A stretch of 8,145 nt of DNA from Clostridia bacterium (GTDB taxonomy: Bacteria; Bacillota_A; Clostridia; Oscillospirales; CAG-272): contig JAFTHF010000095.1 in NCBI GenBank assembly GCA_017457545.1, positions 1-8,145 on the forward strand. The letters run 5' to 3'. This document shows, one piece after another, positions 7,672-8,145 of the stretch. The notes beneath the pieces are model-generated. The model saw only the letters and a program-made list of their open reading frames with translations, made no database searches and was not told the DNA's origin. How positions within the stretch are numbered: position 1 is the stretch's first letter; each line of letters begins with the position of its first letter. Position numbers and translations under genes: made by a program.

Positions 7672-7699
7672 AAAAAGGCTTCCCAGCGGAAGCCTTTTT
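7672..7699. terminator. Bidirectional intrinsic terminator after uvrA
   Basis: A perfect 12-bp stem (7672-7683 with 7688-7699), core GGCTTCC/GGAAGCC, with loop CAGC and A/T runs on both sides. It starts two bases after the uvrA stop codon and ends one base before the stop of the convergent minus-strand gene, so it can serve both. Confidence 0.92.
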
Positions 7700-7700
7700 C

Positions 7701-8145
7701 TTATTTAACTGTTACTCTGGCGACAGAGTTGGGTATAACCTCTGCATAAACAGTACCGTTATTGGAAGCATAGCATTTTACTTCACCGTTTTGTGTTACC
7801 TCTACATCGCTGTCTGTCTTGATTTCAAGAGTAAGGGGATATGTAAATATTTTTGCATCAAGGTTGTTTTTAATTAAAATCTTCGACTCTGTGGCTGAAA
7901 TTTCATTAATTTCAAGGGTAGAATCCTGATATTCCTTGATATATTTTACAGCTTCGTTAAAGGATGGAACCCAGATTTCGCCCTTTTTTGAAAGCTCAGC
8001 AAGATAGTCACACTGAAGTGCAAAGGAGGGAACAGTCTGTGCGTGGAAGGTATCCTGCTCCTTTTCGCTTATCCAGTGGTTAATCTGTACACCCCATACG
8101 TTTTTCTCGGTTAGAGTGTCGATATATTCCTTATAGGGAGCTAAA
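7701..8145 (-). CDS. C-terminal part of a polysaccharide deacetylase-family (CE4-like) protein, start outside window
   Basis: On the minus strand the frame is open from the right edge to a TAA at 7701-7703, giving the last 147 residues of a longer protein. The visible part has VWGVQINHWI (about 16-25), then PSFALQCDYLAELSKKGEIW (39-58) and VPSFNEAVKYIKE (59-71), followed by about 75 residues of beta-strand-like sequence. The pattern of a trailing His/Phe segment, a helix ending in DYLAE, an IWV-x-x-F strand and a KYIKE helix, then a beta tail, resembles the end of polysaccharide deacetylase (NodB-fold) proteins of gut Clostridia. The catalytic Asp-His-His residues would lie upstream and cannot be checked, so activity and substrate are unknown. 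The gene is convergent with uvrA and shares its terminator. Confidence 0.6.
   Translation of the reverse strand, partial: LAPYKEYIDTLTEKNVWGVQINHWISEKEQDTFHAQTVPSFALQCDYLAELSKKGEIWVPSFNEAVKYIKEYQDSTLEINEISATESKILIKNNLDAKIFTYPLTLEIKTDSDVEVTQNGEVKCYASNNGTVYAEVIPNSVARVTVK

Noticed and set aside
1..8145. Many copies of AAGCTT scattered over the window.
   Set aside because: Most fall in coding sequence where they encode Lys-Leu or Ser/Lys-Leu pairs with preferred codons; spacing is irregular and they do not form an array.

Overview
The window is a stretch of ordinary bacterial chromosome, most likely from a Clostridia-type Firmicute, perhaps a gut Oscillospirales/Ruminococcaceae member. This placement is inference from the strong AAGGAGG-type ribosome binding sites, consensus sigma-A-like promoters, one TTG start, the four-cysteine form of L32, a cysteine-rich YceD/DUF177 protein next to rpmF, and the moderately AT-rich, AGA/CGT-using coding sequence. 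No rRNA, tRNA, CRISPR array, insertion sequence or phage gene is visible.

Layout from left to right. (1) The window opens inside a plus-strand gene for a TldE/PmbA-type protein; only its C-terminal part is present. (2) A hairpin terminator separates it from a convergent minus-strand cluster, transcribed yceD (DUF177), then rpmF (L32), then a two-helix membrane protein of unknown function. (3) A compact intergenic region near 2030-2160 holds two back-to-back promoters, one for yceD-rpmF leftward and one for a small membrane-anchored protein rightward. (4) That small gene ends at its own terminator and is followed by uvrB and uvrA, which overlap by four bases and have their own promoter just upstream of uvrB. 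(5) A terminator follows uvrA, and the right end is covered by the C-terminal part of a minus-strand gene that looks like a polysaccharide deacetylase-family protein.

Functionally, uvrB-uvrA encodes the damage-recognition half of nucleotide excision repair (uvrC is not in the window). The yceD-rpmF pair belongs to large ribosomal subunit production. The two unknown genes are both membrane-associated and their jobs cannot be read from the sequence. I did not find a novel multi-gene system. The points most worth a second look are small: a structured element between rpmF and the next gene, the symmetric divergent promoter, an internal rpmF promoter inside the end of yceD, a Cys-to-His change in the UvrA zinc module, and the lack of a recognisable SOS box in front of uvrBA.
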